A stretch of DNA of 64,000 nucleotides. Source: DATHTC01 sp035456465 (GTDB lineage Bacteria > Actinomycetota > Thermoleophilia > Gaiellales > Gaiellaceae). The first letter of the stretch is position 1, and each line of letters opens with the position of its first letter. Shown here one piece after another: positions 52,316 to 60,484 of the stretch. The translations under genes were made by a program, and so were the position numbers. The notes beneath the pieces are model-generated. The model was not told the origin of the DNA. It saw nothing but the letters and a program-made list of their open reading frames with translations, and did no database searches. Location: assembly GCA_035456465.1 (NCBI GenBank), contig DATIDD010000005.1, forward strand, positions 1 to 64,000, written 5' to 3'.

Positions 52316-52428
52316 GCTCGCGCCCGGAGCGGGCTCGTCTCGGGGCGGCCGAGAGGCGCCGGGCCGTGCGGCGACGGGCCCTGCGGCCGCGCAGGGCCGT
52401 GCCCGCCGCCGCGGCTGTCGGCGCGCAT
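52312..52428 (-). CDS. 38-aa Gly/Pro/His-rich ORF before the maturase
   Basis: ATG 52428 has a strong GGGAGG Shine-Dalgarno 5 nt upstream, and the stop overlaps the maturase GTG (GTGA). The peptide starts MRADSRGGGHGPARPQGPSP and continues HGPAPLGRPE. It is probably a leader ORF that couples translation. Because it sits before a radical SAM/SPASM enzyme, a precursor-peptide role is also possible. No family match. Confidence 0.5.
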   Translation of the reverse strand: MRADSRGGGHGPARPQGPSPHGPAPLGRPETSPLRARA

Positions 52429-52452
52429 CGCGGCCTCCCGTCCACACCCGGC

Positions 52453-52719
52453 TCAGCCGGCGAGGATCATCGCCTTCTGCGCCTCGAACTCCGCCTCCGT
52501 GAGGATCCCCTGCTGCTTCAGCTCGGCCAGCTGCTTCAGCTGCTCGAACTTGTCGGGCTGCGGTGCGGCCGCGACCGGCGCCGGCGGCGCCTGCTCGTCG
52601 GCGCCCGCCTCCTGCTGGGCCCAGCGGTTCGCCTGCCGGCGGGACACCCGGTTCGAGACCGCCGTCGCTGTTCCTGCGACCACCGCGACCCGGGCGGCTC
52701 CGCGGATGAGTCCTGGCAT
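52453..52719 (-). CDS. SHOCT-domain protein, first gene of the maturase operon
   Basis: The 88-aa protein has a weakly hydrophobic N-terminal part (RGAARVAVVAGTATAVSN), a Pro/Ala-rich linker and a clear C-terminal SHOCT motif (KQLAELKQQGILTEAEFEAQ). AAAGGAG precedes the ATG. It is followed 24 nt later by the 38-aa ORF. It may oligomerise at the membrane. Confidence 0.82.
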   Translation of the reverse strand: MPGLIRGAARVAVVAGTATAVSNRVSRRQANRWAQQEAGADEQAPPAPVAAAPQPDKFEQLKQLAELKQQGILTEAEFEAQKAMILAG

Positions 52720-52749
52720 CGTCCTTGCTCCTTTCGCTCGCGTGGGGGT

Positions 52750-53214
52750 CTAGACCTGCGCCGCTTCGATCTCGTCGAGCGCCTGGATGAACACATTCAC
52801 GGGGATCCGTCCCGCGGCGACGAGCTGCGCGCCCGTCTTGCGGAGGTTCGTGGCGAACGGCGCCGCCCACGTGTTCTCGTAGACGAGGATCGCGGCCGAG
52901 GCGCCCGGCTGGAGCGCCGTGCCCGCCTCGTCGTAGTCCTCCTGACCGAGGATCCCCGACGACGCGCCCTCGAACAGCGCGAGGTCGAGCGTGCCGTCCG
53001 CGTCGAAGTCGGAGATCGCGGCCCCGGACACGGACCCGTCCTCGTGCTTGCGGACGAAGGCGAGGTCCAGGACGCGGATGATGCCGCGCTCCGTGAGGTC
53101 GACGAGCATGTCCAGCCCCTTGCCGTTCGGCTCCTTCCCCGGCGGCCATTCGACGATCAGGTAGTCGATGGGGCCGAGCTCGACGTCACCGAGCTCGATG
53201 TCCTTCTCGCTCAT
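52750..53214 (-). CDS. DUF6325-family protein
   Basis: The 154-aa protein has the recognisable pattern ELGPIDYLIVEWPPGKEPNG, RGIIRVLDLAFVRKHEDGSV and SAAILVYENTWAAPFATNLR, then GRIPVNVFIQALDEIEAAQV. Members often neighbour SHOCT proteins, as here (30 nt upstream of the SHOCT gene). The function is unknown. A 20-bp element lies 77 nt upstream of ATG 53214. Confidence 0.85.
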   Translation of the reverse strand: MSEKDIELGDVELGPIDYLIVEWPPGKEPNGKGLDMLVDLTERGIIRVLDLAFVRKHEDGSVSGAAISDFDADGTLDLALFEGASSGILGQEDYDEAGTALQPGASAAILVYENTWAAPFATNLRKTGAQLVAAGRIPVNVFIQALDEIEAAQV

Positions 53215-53290
53215 GTGCGTGCCTCCTCGCGCGCGTGCGCTGTCGTGCGACTGCGGTCGGTGGGACGTTCGCGGAGCGCGGCGGCCGCGG

Positions 53291-53310
53291 CATCGTCCAG
53301 ACCGGGTGAT
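53291..53310 (-). promoter_or_regulatory. 20-bp element, site 6
   Basis: On the minus strand it reads ATCACCCGGTCTGGACGATG, a perfect consensus match. It lies 77 nt upstream of the DUF6325 gene, which heads the minus-strand SHOCT/maturase gene run. Confidence 0.65.
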
Positions 53311-53335
53311 CGGCCGGATGACGAGCCGCGACCTG

Positions 53336-53355
53336 CTCATGCCGTCGGGACGATG
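53336..53355 (+). promoter_or_regulatory. 20-bp element, site 7
   Basis: It reads CTCATGCCGTCGGGACGATG. The right half-site is perfect and the left half-site has one mismatch. It lies 59 nt upstream of the amidotransferase ATG, divergent to site 6. Confidence 0.55.
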
Positions 53356-53413
53356 CGCGGGGGCGCGGCGGCGACGACGATCGGCCGACGACCCGATCGA
53401 AGGGAGCACCCTC

Positions 53414-54283
53414 ATGTGCAGATGGCTCGCCTACTACGGAGATCCGATCCCGCTCGAGGCGCTCGTCGTCCAGCGCCAGTACTCGCTGATCGACCAGAGC
53501 ATGCACTCGCGGCTCGGGGCGACGACGACGAACGGCGACGGCTTCGGCGTCGGCTGGTACGACGCCGAGCACGAGGAACCGGGCCTCTACCGGAGCGTCC
53601 ACCCGGCCTGGAACGACCGCAACCTGCGCGAGCTCGCGGCCCACGTGCGCTCGCGGCTGTTCTTCGCCCACATCCGGGCGTCGACCGGGACCGCGGTGCA
53701 GGAGACGAACACGCACCCCTTCCGCTACGGACACTGGCTGTTCATGCACAACGGGCTCGTCCGCGAGTTCGCGCGCGTGAAGCGCGACCTGCTGCTCGCG
53801 ATCGAGCCCGAGCTGATCCCGGCGCTCGAGGGCTCGGCCGACTCGGAGGTGCTCTTCTTCCTCGCGCTGACGTTCGGCCTCGAGGACGACCCGGTCGTCG
53901 CACTCGAGCGGATGGCGGGGTTCGTCGAGGACGTCGGCGCCGCGCACGGCGTCGAGTACCCGCTGCAGATGTCGGTGGCGACGACGGACGGCAACCGCAT
54001 CTGGGCGGCCCGCTACTCGAGCGAGGGGCAGTCGCGGTCGCTCTTCTTCAGCACCCGCATCAGCGCGCTCCAGCAACGGTACCCCGACGAGACGCTCATC
54101 CAGGGGCTCTCGGACGAGTGCCGCGCGGTCGTCTCGGAGCCGCTCGGCGACGTCGTCGGCGCCTGGAACGAGGTGCCGGAGTCGACCATCGGGGTCGTCC
54201 AGCCGGGCCAGGACGAGCTGCGCTCGTTCACGCCCAGGCGCGGCACCGTGGCGGTTCGCGACGCATCGCCCGCCGGCGGCTGA
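53414..54283 (+). CDS. Class II glutamine amidotransferase (YafJ-like)
   Basis: The 289-aa protein has an N-terminal MCRWLAYYGDP exposing the Ntn nucleophile Cys2. The family segments NGDGFGVGWYD, FFAHIRASTGTAVQETNTHP and WLFMHNGLVREF bind glutamine. No synthase domain is fused, so it may act as a free amidohydrolase or partner an unknown acceptor enzyme. GAAGGGAG precedes the ATG. The 20-bp element lies upstream. Confidence 0.9.
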   Translation: MCRWLAYYGDPIPLEALVVQRQYSLIDQSMHSRLGATTTNGDGFGVGWYDAEHEEPGLYRSVHPAWNDRNLRELAAHVRSRLFFAHIRASTGTAVQETNTHPFRYGHWLFMHNGLVREFARVKRDLLLAIEPELIPALEGSADSEVLFFLALTFGLEDDPVVALERMAGFVEDVGAAHGVEYPLQMSVATTDGNRIWAARYSSEGQSRSLFFSTRISALQQRYPDETLIQGLSDECRAVVSEPLGDVVGAWNEVPESTIGVVQPGQDELRSFTPRRGTVAVRDASPAGG

Positions 54284-54307
54284 CGAGTCGTCGCCGGTCC
54301 GGGTCGG

Positions 54308-54327
54308 TTCATCCCTTCGGGACGATG
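54308..54327 (+). promoter_or_regulatory. 20-bp element, site 8
   Basis: It reads TTCATCCCTTCGGGACGATG, a full consensus match, 57 nt upstream of the sulfatase ATG. This is almost the same distance as site 7 has to its gene. Confidence 0.65.
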
Positions 54328-54383
54328 GGGCGAGGAGCCCGCGCGAGCAGACTCGCGCTACCACCAACCGGGAGGCACTACCG

Positions 54384-56744
54384 ATGTCCGAGCGCCAGCG
54401 TGCCGTTCTGCCGATCCCCGACGTCACTCCGGCCGGATCGACCACCTACGACGCCAAGGACCCCGACACGGCGTTCGCACCGATCGTGCCCATCAGGCCT
54501 CCCGAAGGTGCGCCCAACGTCCTGATCGTGCTGCTCGACGACGTCGGCTTCGGCGCCTCGAGCGCGTTCGGCGGCCCGATCCGCACTCCGGCCGCCGAGC
54601 GACTGGCGGGCGGCGGGCTCAAGTACAACCGCTTCCACACGACGGCGCTCTGCTCGCCCACGCGTGCGGCCCTCCTCACCGGGAGGAACCACCACACGGT
54701 CGGCATGGGCGGGATCACGGAGATCGCCACCGCGGCCCCCGGCTACAACTCGATCCGCCCGAACACCTGCGCGCCGCTCGCCGAGACGCTCAGGCTCAAC
54801 GGCTATTCGACCGCGCAGTTCGGCAAATGCCACGAGGTGCCGGTGTGGGAGACGAGCCCGATGGGGCCGTTCGACAACTGGCCCACCGGCAGCGGCTTCG
54901 AGTACTTCTACGGCTTCATCGGCGGCGAGGCGCACCAGTACTACCCGGCGATCTACGAGGGGACGATCCCCGTCGAGCCCGAGAAGACGCCCGAAGAGGG
55001 CTACCACTTCATGGAGGACATGACCGACAGGGCCATCGCGTGGATCCGGCAGCAGAAGGCCCTGATGCCGGACAAGCCGTTCTTCGCCTACTTCGCCCCC
55101 GGGGCCACGCACGCGCCGCATCACGTCGCGCCCGAGTGGTCGGACAGGTACTCGGGCGAGTTCGACGACGGCTGGGACGCGCTTCGTGAACGGACGTTCG
55201 CCCGGCAGAAGGAGCTGGGCGTGATCCCCGCGGACGCCGAGTTGACGGCGCGCCACGACGAGATCCCCGCGTGGGACGAGATGCCCGAGGAGCTGAAGCC
55301 GGTGCTGCGCCGGCAGATGGAGATCTACGCGGGCTTCCTCGAGTACACGGACCACCACGTCGGCAGGCTGATCGACGCGATCGACGCGCTCGGCGTGCTG
55401 GAGAACACGCTCGTCTACTACATCATCGGCGACAACGGCGCCTCGGCCGAAGGGACGCTGACCGGCACCTTCAACGAGATGATCAACTTCAACGGCGCGG
55501 CCGCGCTCGAGACGCCGGAGTTCATGCTCGAGCGGCTCGACCAGTTCGGCGGCCCGGACTCCTACAACCACTACGCGGTCGGCTGGGCGCACGCGATGTG
55601 CACGCCGTACCAGTGGACGAAGCAGGTGGCGTCGCACTGGGGCGGGACGCGCAACGGCACGATCGTCCATTGGCCCGCGCGGATCGAGGCGCGGGGCGAG
55701 ATCCGCTCGCAGTTCGTCCACGTGATCGACGTGGCGCCGACCGTGCTGGAGGTGGTCGGCCTGCCGGAGCCGACCTTCGTGCACGGCGTCCAGCAGAAGC
55801 CGCTCGAGGGCGTGAGCATGGCGCCCACGTTCGCCGACGCCGACGCCGAGGACCGGCACGCCACCCAGTACTTCGAGATGTTCTGCAACCGGGGCATCTA
55901 CCACCGCGGCTGGACCGCGGTGACGAAGCACGCCACGCCGTGGATCCTCCTCGGCCGGCAGCTGCCCGCCCTGGACGACGACGTGTGGGAGCTCTACGAC
56001 ACGACTACGGACTGGACGCAGAACCGGAACCTCGCCGCCGAGCAGCCCGACAAGCTGAGAGAGCTGCAGCGCCTGTTCCTGATCGAGGCCACGAAGTACA
56101 ACGTCCTCCCACTCGACGATCGCGGGATCGAGCGGGCGCTCCCGGACGTCGCAGGGCGGCCCGTCCTGATCCAGGGCGATCGCCAGCTCCTGTTCGGCGG
56201 CATGGGTCGCCTGACCGAGAACTCGGTGGTCAGCATCAAGAACAAGTCGCACGCGGTGACCGCGGAGATCTCGGTGCCGGAGGGCGGCGCGGAGGGGGTG
56301 ATCGTCGCCCAGGGGGGCAGCATCGGCGGCTGGAGCCTCTACCTGAAGGAGGGGCGGCCGCGGTACTGCTACAACCTGCTCGGGATCCAGCGCTTCTACG
56401 TCGGCGCCGACGCGGAGGTCCCGCCCGGAACGCATCAGGTCCGGATGGAGTTCGCCTACGCGGGCGGCGGCCTGGGCAAGGGCGGGGACGTGACGCTCTA
56501 CCTCGACGGCGCCACGGTGGGGGAGGGCACGGTCGGCGCGACCGCGCCGATGATCTTCTCGGCCGACGACACCTGCGACGTCGGCGTCGAGAACGGCGCC
56601 CTCGTCGCCGACGACTATCCCGTCCCCAACGCCTTCACCGGAACGGTCGAATGGGTCGAGATCGACGTCGGCGCGGCGGCGGAGGACGCCGACCACAGGA
56701 TCTCCCCGGACGAGCTCGTGCGCGTCGCGATGGCGAGGCAGTAG
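54384..56744 (+). CDS. Cytosolic Cys-type arylsulfatase
   Basis: The 786-aa sulfatase has metal ligands LLDDVGFG (Asp52, Asp53), the formylglycine site Cys90 in CSPTRAALLTGR, the catalytic Lys/His segment FGKCHE, and GDNGASAEG with late metal ligands. A C-terminal beta-rich domain spans about 600-780. No signal peptide is present, unlike most secreted sulfatases, which fits maturation by the cytosolic maturase at 50957. It hydrolyses a sulfate ester of unknown identity. GGGAGG lies before ATG 54384. Confidence 0.92.
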   Translation: MSERQRAVLPIPDVTPAGSTTYDAKDPDTAFAPIVPIRPPEGAPNVLIVLLDDVGFGASSAFGGPIRTPAAERLAGGGLKYNRFHTTALCSPTRAALLTGRNHHTVGMGGITEIATAAPGYNSIRPNTCAPLAETLRLNGYSTAQFGKCHEVPVWETSPMGPFDNWPTGSGFEYFYGFIGGEAHQYYPAIYEGTIPVEPEKTPEEGYHFMEDMTDRAIAWIRQQKALMPDKPFFAYFAPGATHAPHHVAPEWSDRYSGEFDDGWDALRERTFARQKELGVIPADAELTARHDEIPAWDEMPEELKPVLRRQMEIYAGFLEYTDHHVGRLIDAIDALGVLENTLVYYIIGDNGASAEGTLTGTFNEMINFNGAAALETPEFMLERLDQFGGPDSYNHYAVGWAHAMCTPYQWTKQVASHWGGTRNGTIVHWPARIEARGEIRSQFVHVIDVAPTVLEVVGLPEPTFVHGVQQKPLEGVSMAPTFADADAEDRHATQYFEMFCNRGIYHRGWTAVTKHATPWILLGRQLPALDDDVWELYDTTTDWTQNRNLAAEQPDKLRELQRLFLIEATKYNVLPLDDRGIERALPDVAGRPVLIQGDRQLLFGGMGRLTENSVVSIKNKSHAVTAEISVPEGGAEGVIVAQGGSIGGWSLYLKEGRPRYCYNLLGIQRFYVGADAEVPPGTHQVRMEFAYAGGGLGKGGDVTLYLDGATVGEGTVGATAPMIFSADDTCDVGVENGALVADDYPVPNAFTGTVEWVEIDVGAAAEDADHRISPDELVRVAMARQ

Positions 56745-56816
56745 GCCGACGACTCGGCGCGGAGGGCTACGGACGGTGCCGACGGTCGCGCGTCCCGCGT
56801 CGGGGTTCCGGGTCGC

Positions 56817-57569
56817 TTGAGCGCAGCGTTCCTCTGGGGCGCGGCCGCGGCCTCGTCGCTCCTGCTCGGGGCGCTGCTCGTGCTGTGGAGACCGGTCGGG
56901 CAGCGCACCCTCGGGCTCGTGATGGCGTTCGGCGCCGGCGTCCTCATCAGCGCCGTCGCGTACGAGCTCGTGGCCGAGGCGATCGAGACCGGCGGCAACG
57001 AGGGTCGTGGCGACTTCCTCCCCGTCGCGCTCGGCCTCGGCGCCGGCGCGCTCACCTTCTTCGTCGGCGACTGGGCCATCGACCGCATGGGCGGCCACGA
57101 GCGGAAGCGCTCGGAGCAGACGGGCGCGGGCTCGTCGCTCGCGCTCACGCTCGGGATCGTCCTCGACGGCATTCCGGAGTCGATCACGCTCGGCCTGACG
57201 CTGCTGGCGGGCGAGGGCGTGAGCGCGGCCATGCTGGCCGCCGTGTTCCTGTCGAACCTCCCGGAGTCGATGGCTGCGACGACGGGGTTCGAGCGGAGCG
57301 GCCGCTCCCGCCGCTGGATCACCGTCCTCTGGCTCGCCCTCATCGGCATCAGCGGGCTGGCCTCGCTCGCCGGCTACGCCCTCTTCGACACCGCGGGCGA
57401 CGCCACCGTGGCCTTCGTCCTCGCGTTCGCAGGCGGCGCGGTCCTCACGATGCTGGCCGACACGATGATGCCGGAGGCCTTCGAGTACGGCGGCAGGACG
57501 GTGGGCCTGCTGACGACGCTGGGCTTCGCCGTGGCCGTGGCGATCGTCGCGCTCGAGCGCGCCGGCTGA
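56817..57569 (+). CDS. ZIP-family metal permease
   Basis: The 250-aa membrane protein has about seven or eight helices. The paired ZIP metal-binding motifs are IVLDGIPESITLGLTLL (helix 4) and AVFLSNLPESMAATTGF (helix 5), where the usual His is replaced by Asp/Asn. Substrate may be zinc or another divalent metal. The start is TTG 56817; it follows the sulfatase by 72 nt and may be cotranscribed. Confidence 0.88.
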   Translation: MSAAFLWGAAAASSLLLGALLVLWRPVGQRTLGLVMAFGAGVLISAVAYELVAEAIETGGNEGRGDFLPVALGLGAGALTFFVGDWAIDRMGGHERKRSEQTGAGSSLALTLGIVLDGIPESITLGLTLLAGEGVSAAMLAAVFLSNLPESMAATTGFERSGRSRRWITVLWLALIGISGLASLAGYALFDTAGDATVAFVLAFAGGAVLTMLADTMMPEAFEYGGRTVGLLTTLGFAVAVAIVALERAG

Positions 57570-57611
57570 TCCGGCGCTGCCGGGTGGCTGCACCTCGGCT
57601 CGAGCGAGCGG

Positions 57612-59669
57612 TCATCGTCCTCTCCGTGCTCTCCTCTCGACGTCGACGCGTCCGCGTCCGAAGGCGTCGATCCGGCCCCACCGTCCGGGGATGTCCAGCA
57701 GCTCGAGATGGCCGATGGCGCTGGGAAGGGCCGGGTCGACCACCAGGTGCTCGCCCTGCGGCTCCAGACCGAGCATCGTGCGCAGGAGCAGGAGCGGCGT
57801 CGCCGTCGACCAGGCCTGCGGACTGCACGCGGTCGGGTACTGCACCGGATACATGGTCTGGGAGCGCTCGTAGCCACCGAACGCCTCCGGCAGGCGTCCG
57901 TCGAAGAACTGGGCGGCGTCCAGGATCCCGGCAGCGATCACCGCGGCGTCCTCCTTGAACCCGTACCGCCGCAGGCCCCAGGCGATGAAGGAGTTGTCGA
58001 ACGGCCAGACCGTGCCCACGTGGTAGCCGATCGGGTTGTAGCGCCCTTCCCCTTCGGCGAGCGTGCGCACGCCCCAGCCGGAGAAGAGCCGGGGCCCGAG
58101 CAGGTGCCGTGCGACGGCCTTCGCCTTCGACTTGTCGACGATGCCGCTCCAGAGGAGGTGGCCGTTGTTCGAGGCGAGCGCGTCGACCTGCTCGCCGTCG
58201 GGGTCGAGCGCGAGGGCGAAGTACTCGCCGTCCTCGACCCAGAAGTCCCGGTTGAAGCGCCGCTTGAGGTCGGCGGCCTCCCGTTCGAGCCTGTCCGCGA
58301 AGGCCTGATCCTTCCAGACGAGGCGGGCCAGACGCGCGCCGCGGAGCTTCGCGTCGTACGCGTAGCCCTGCAGCTCGCAGGTCGCACGGGGAAAGCCCGG
58401 GAGCCGGCCGTCGCGGAAGGAGATCGAGTCCCAGGAATCCTTCCAGCACTGGTTCTCGAGCCCCGTCTCCTCGTTGCGGCGCCGGTACCAGACGTAGCCC
58501 GTTCCCTGGAGGTCCGCGTACTCGTCGATCCACCTGAGCGCGGCCCGCGCCTCGACCTCGCGCTCGCGCACGAGCGCTCGGTCACCGGTCCAGCGCTCGT
58601 ACTCGTCGAGCAGGACGACGTAGAGCGGCGTCGCGTCGACGGAGCCGTAGTACGGCGAGTGCGGGCGCTCCTCGAACGCCGTCATCTCGCCGTAGCGCAT
58701 CTCGTGCAGGATCCGGCCCGGATCCTCGTCGCGGAAGTCGTCCAGGCCGATTCCCTGCCAGTCCCCGAGCGCGCGCAGCGTCGTCGCCGCGAGCTCGGCC
58801 GTGAACGGAAGCGCCTGCAGGCTCGTGAGGATGCTGTCCCGACCGAAGATGGTCATGAACCAGGGAAGACCGGCCGCCGGGAGGCTGCGTCCGCCGGCGA
58901 TCAGCGGCGAGAACCGAAGCGCTGCGAGATCGACGAGGCTCCGGCGGTACGTCGCCTTCAGCGGATCCCAGTCGCATTCGACGCGCGGCGCCTCGTCGAT
59001 CCATCGCTCGAGGTTCCGCCGCATTCGCCGCTGTCGCCCCTTCGGGTCCTCGACCTCCCGGAGGAGTCGCCCGACTCCGCGACCCTCCACGACGACGTCG
59101 AGCTGCGTGCTCCACTCGTCGTGCGGCCCGATCTCGATCGCGAAGGTGAGGCCGTCCTCGTCGATCCGTGCGCGCTCCGACGCCGAGATCACGGTCGAGC
59201 GCCCGAAGGTGCCGCGGTCGTAGGCGAGCACCAGCTTGCCGCGGTCGACCCGCGCGGAGTACGTGCCCTGCTTCTCGAGCTCGTCCTTGACCTCGAACAG
59301 GTCGGCGAAGTCGCAGCCCGCCTCGAGGCGGACGGTCAGGTCGACCGGCTCGCCGGCGTGGTTGAGAATCGTGAGCTCCTCGTGGAAGCCGTTGGCCACC
59401 GCGCGCTGGCGGATCACGGACAGCTTCGCGTCGATGTACACCGTGCCGGTACCGGGCACGAGGAAGAAGCGGGTCTCGAAGTACTGGAGGTCGTCCACCG
59501 AGAGCGCGTTCATCCGCTCACCGTTGACCGTCAGCACCCACCTCGAGAGAAAGCGCGTGTCGAACGAGAACAGGCCCGTCGGATCGGTGGGGGACGCTTC
59601 GATGTCTCCGCGCGTGTCGCTCACCACGAACGTGTTGCCGTCCAGGATGTTGACGAGGGCGTCGCTCAT
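57612..59669 (-). CDS. Amylo-alpha-1,6-glucosidase / glycogen-debranching-type glycoside hydrolase
   Basis: The 685-aa protein has an N-terminal GDE_N_bis domain (GLFSFDTRFLSRWVLTVNGE) and a C-terminal (alpha/alpha)6 barrel (LPAAGLPWFMTIFGRDS, GYVWYRRRNEETGLENQCWK, YHVGTVWPFDN, YPTACSPQAWS). It is probably cytosolic and acts on alpha-glucans or trehalose-like substrates. ATG overlaps the SCP2 gene stop (ATGA). A deleted paralogue lies at 9433-10165. Confidence 0.9.
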   Translation of the reverse strand: MSDALVNILDGNTFVVSDTRGDIEASPTDPTGLFSFDTRFLSRWVLTVNGERMNALSVDDLQYFETRFFLVPGTGTVYIDAKLSVIRQRAVANGFHEELTILNHAGEPVDLTVRLEAGCDFADLFEVKDELEKQGTYSARVDRGKLVLAYDRGTFGRSTVISASERARIDEDGLTFAIEIGPHDEWSTQLDVVVEGRGVGRLLREVEDPKGRQRRMRRNLERWIDEAPRVECDWDPLKATYRRSLVDLAALRFSPLIAGGRSLPAAGLPWFMTIFGRDSILTSLQALPFTAELAATTLRALGDWQGIGLDDFRDEDPGRILHEMRYGEMTAFEERPHSPYYGSVDATPLYVVLLDEYERWTGDRALVREREVEARAALRWIDEYADLQGTGYVWYRRRNEETGLENQCWKDSWDSISFRDGRLPGFPRATCELQGYAYDAKLRGARLARLVWKDQAFADRLEREAADLKRRFNRDFWVEDGEYFALALDPDGEQVDALASNNGHLLWSGIVDKSKAKAVARHLLGPRLFSGWGVRTLAEGEGRYNPIGYHVGTVWPFDNSFIAWGLRRYGFKEDAAVIAAGILDAAQFFDGRLPEAFGGYERSQTMYPVQYPTACSPQAWSTATPLLLLRTMLGLEPQGEHLVVDPALPSAIGHLELLDIPGRWGRIDAFGRGRVDVERRARRGR

Positions 59670-60100
59670 GTCGTCCTCCTCGTGGGGCGCGGGCGCCGGC
59701 CCGCAGGTCTCGGGAAGAGCCGCTGGAGGAGGACGAGCAATCGCGGGTCCCCCCGCACGGCGACGTCGCCACGCAGCACGGCGGCCACGATGTTCAGCTC
59801 GCCGGCGACGACCCGGTCGAAGACCGCCTTGTCCGTGCGCAGGACGCAGTCGGCGGACGCGTTCCGGCGGGAGACGCCGATGTCGCCCTCGTCGATGGTC
59901 ACGAGCCAGCGCCCGATGCTCCTGCCGTCGACGACGTCGAAGCGGGCGCTCCCGGTGGCCTTGCCGAGCAGCGGCTCGTGCCCGCGGCCGGCGAGCTCGT
60001 CGAAGAACTCCTTGGTCGGGTCGGAGGTTGCAGCCGCCCGCTCCCGCCGCACGGAGGGGGCATCGGAGCGAGCAGACCGAGAAGCGTTGGCTTCGGACAT
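59666..60100 (-). CDS. SCP2 sterol-transfer-domain protein
   Basis: The 144-aa protein has a disordered N-terminal 30 residues, then an SCP2-like fold (GSARFDVVDGRSIGRWLVTI, DEGDIGVSRRNASADCVLR, VVAGELNIVAAVLRGDVAVRG). It binds lipidic ligands in relatives. GAAGGAG precedes ATG 60100, which decides the start. It is coupled to the glucosidase gene by ATGA; the reason for this pairing is unknown. Confidence 0.82.
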   Translation of the reverse strand: MSEANASRSARSDAPSVRRERAAATSDPTKEFFDELAGRGHEPLLGKATGSARFDVVDGRSIGRWLVTIDEGDIGVSRRNASADCVLRTDKAVFDRVVAGELNIVAAVLRGDVAVRGDPRLLVLLQRLFPRPAGRRPRPTRRTT

Positions 60101-60290
60101 GGGAACTCCTTCCACCGTATGGTCGGACAGCACGCTACTCCGTCGGTCGCCGACGAGCCCGCCGAGGCGAAACTCGCTCACGTGAGCGCGAACGACGGAC
60201 GGCAGCTCGAGCCGACCCGGGGCAAACACGAAGTGATCTGCGCCGCACGTCCACGGGCCGCTTCATTCCAACAGGGTGACGCCGCGCGGG

Positions 60291-60316
60291 TTCACACGAG
60301 ATTCGATGCTTATGAT
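60291..60316 (+). promoter_or_regulatory. Possible sigma-A-type promoter of the envelope operon
   Basis: TTCACA at 60291-60296 and TATGAT at 60311-60316 resemble -35 and -10 boxes with a short 14-nt spacer. The stretch is the least GC-rich of the 260-bp gap before the plus-strand operon. Tentative. Confidence 0.3.
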
Positions 60317-60361
60317 CGCGACAGCGAGGGAGCCGTGTGTGAAGGTGAGAAGACGACGACG

Positions 60362-60484
60362 ATGGATCGGCGCGTCGGCGTGCGGCTGCTGACCGACCCG
60401 GTCTTCCGCGGAGACTTCGCGCGCCTCCGGCGCGTCGCGGCGCCGGCCGACGCGGCGCCGCTCTCCCTGGGAGCGGGCACGTGA
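60362..60484 (+). CDS. Possible 40-aa ORF before the flippase-like gene
   Basis: ATG 60362 opens a frame starting MDRRVGVRLLTDPVFRGDFA whose stop overlaps the next gene's GTG (GTGA). That overlap and the coupled layout give some support. No Shine-Dalgarno is clear and no family is known. Confidence 0.4.
   Translation: MDRRVGVRLLTDPVFRGDFARLRRVAAPADAAPLSLGAGT

Noticed and set aside
41602..54327. The 20-bp element as an ordinary sigma promoter
   Set aside because: The two halves span only 20 bp, too short for -35/-10 spacing, and the site is pseudo-palindromic. An operator fits better, although a promoter-linked role cannot be excluded.
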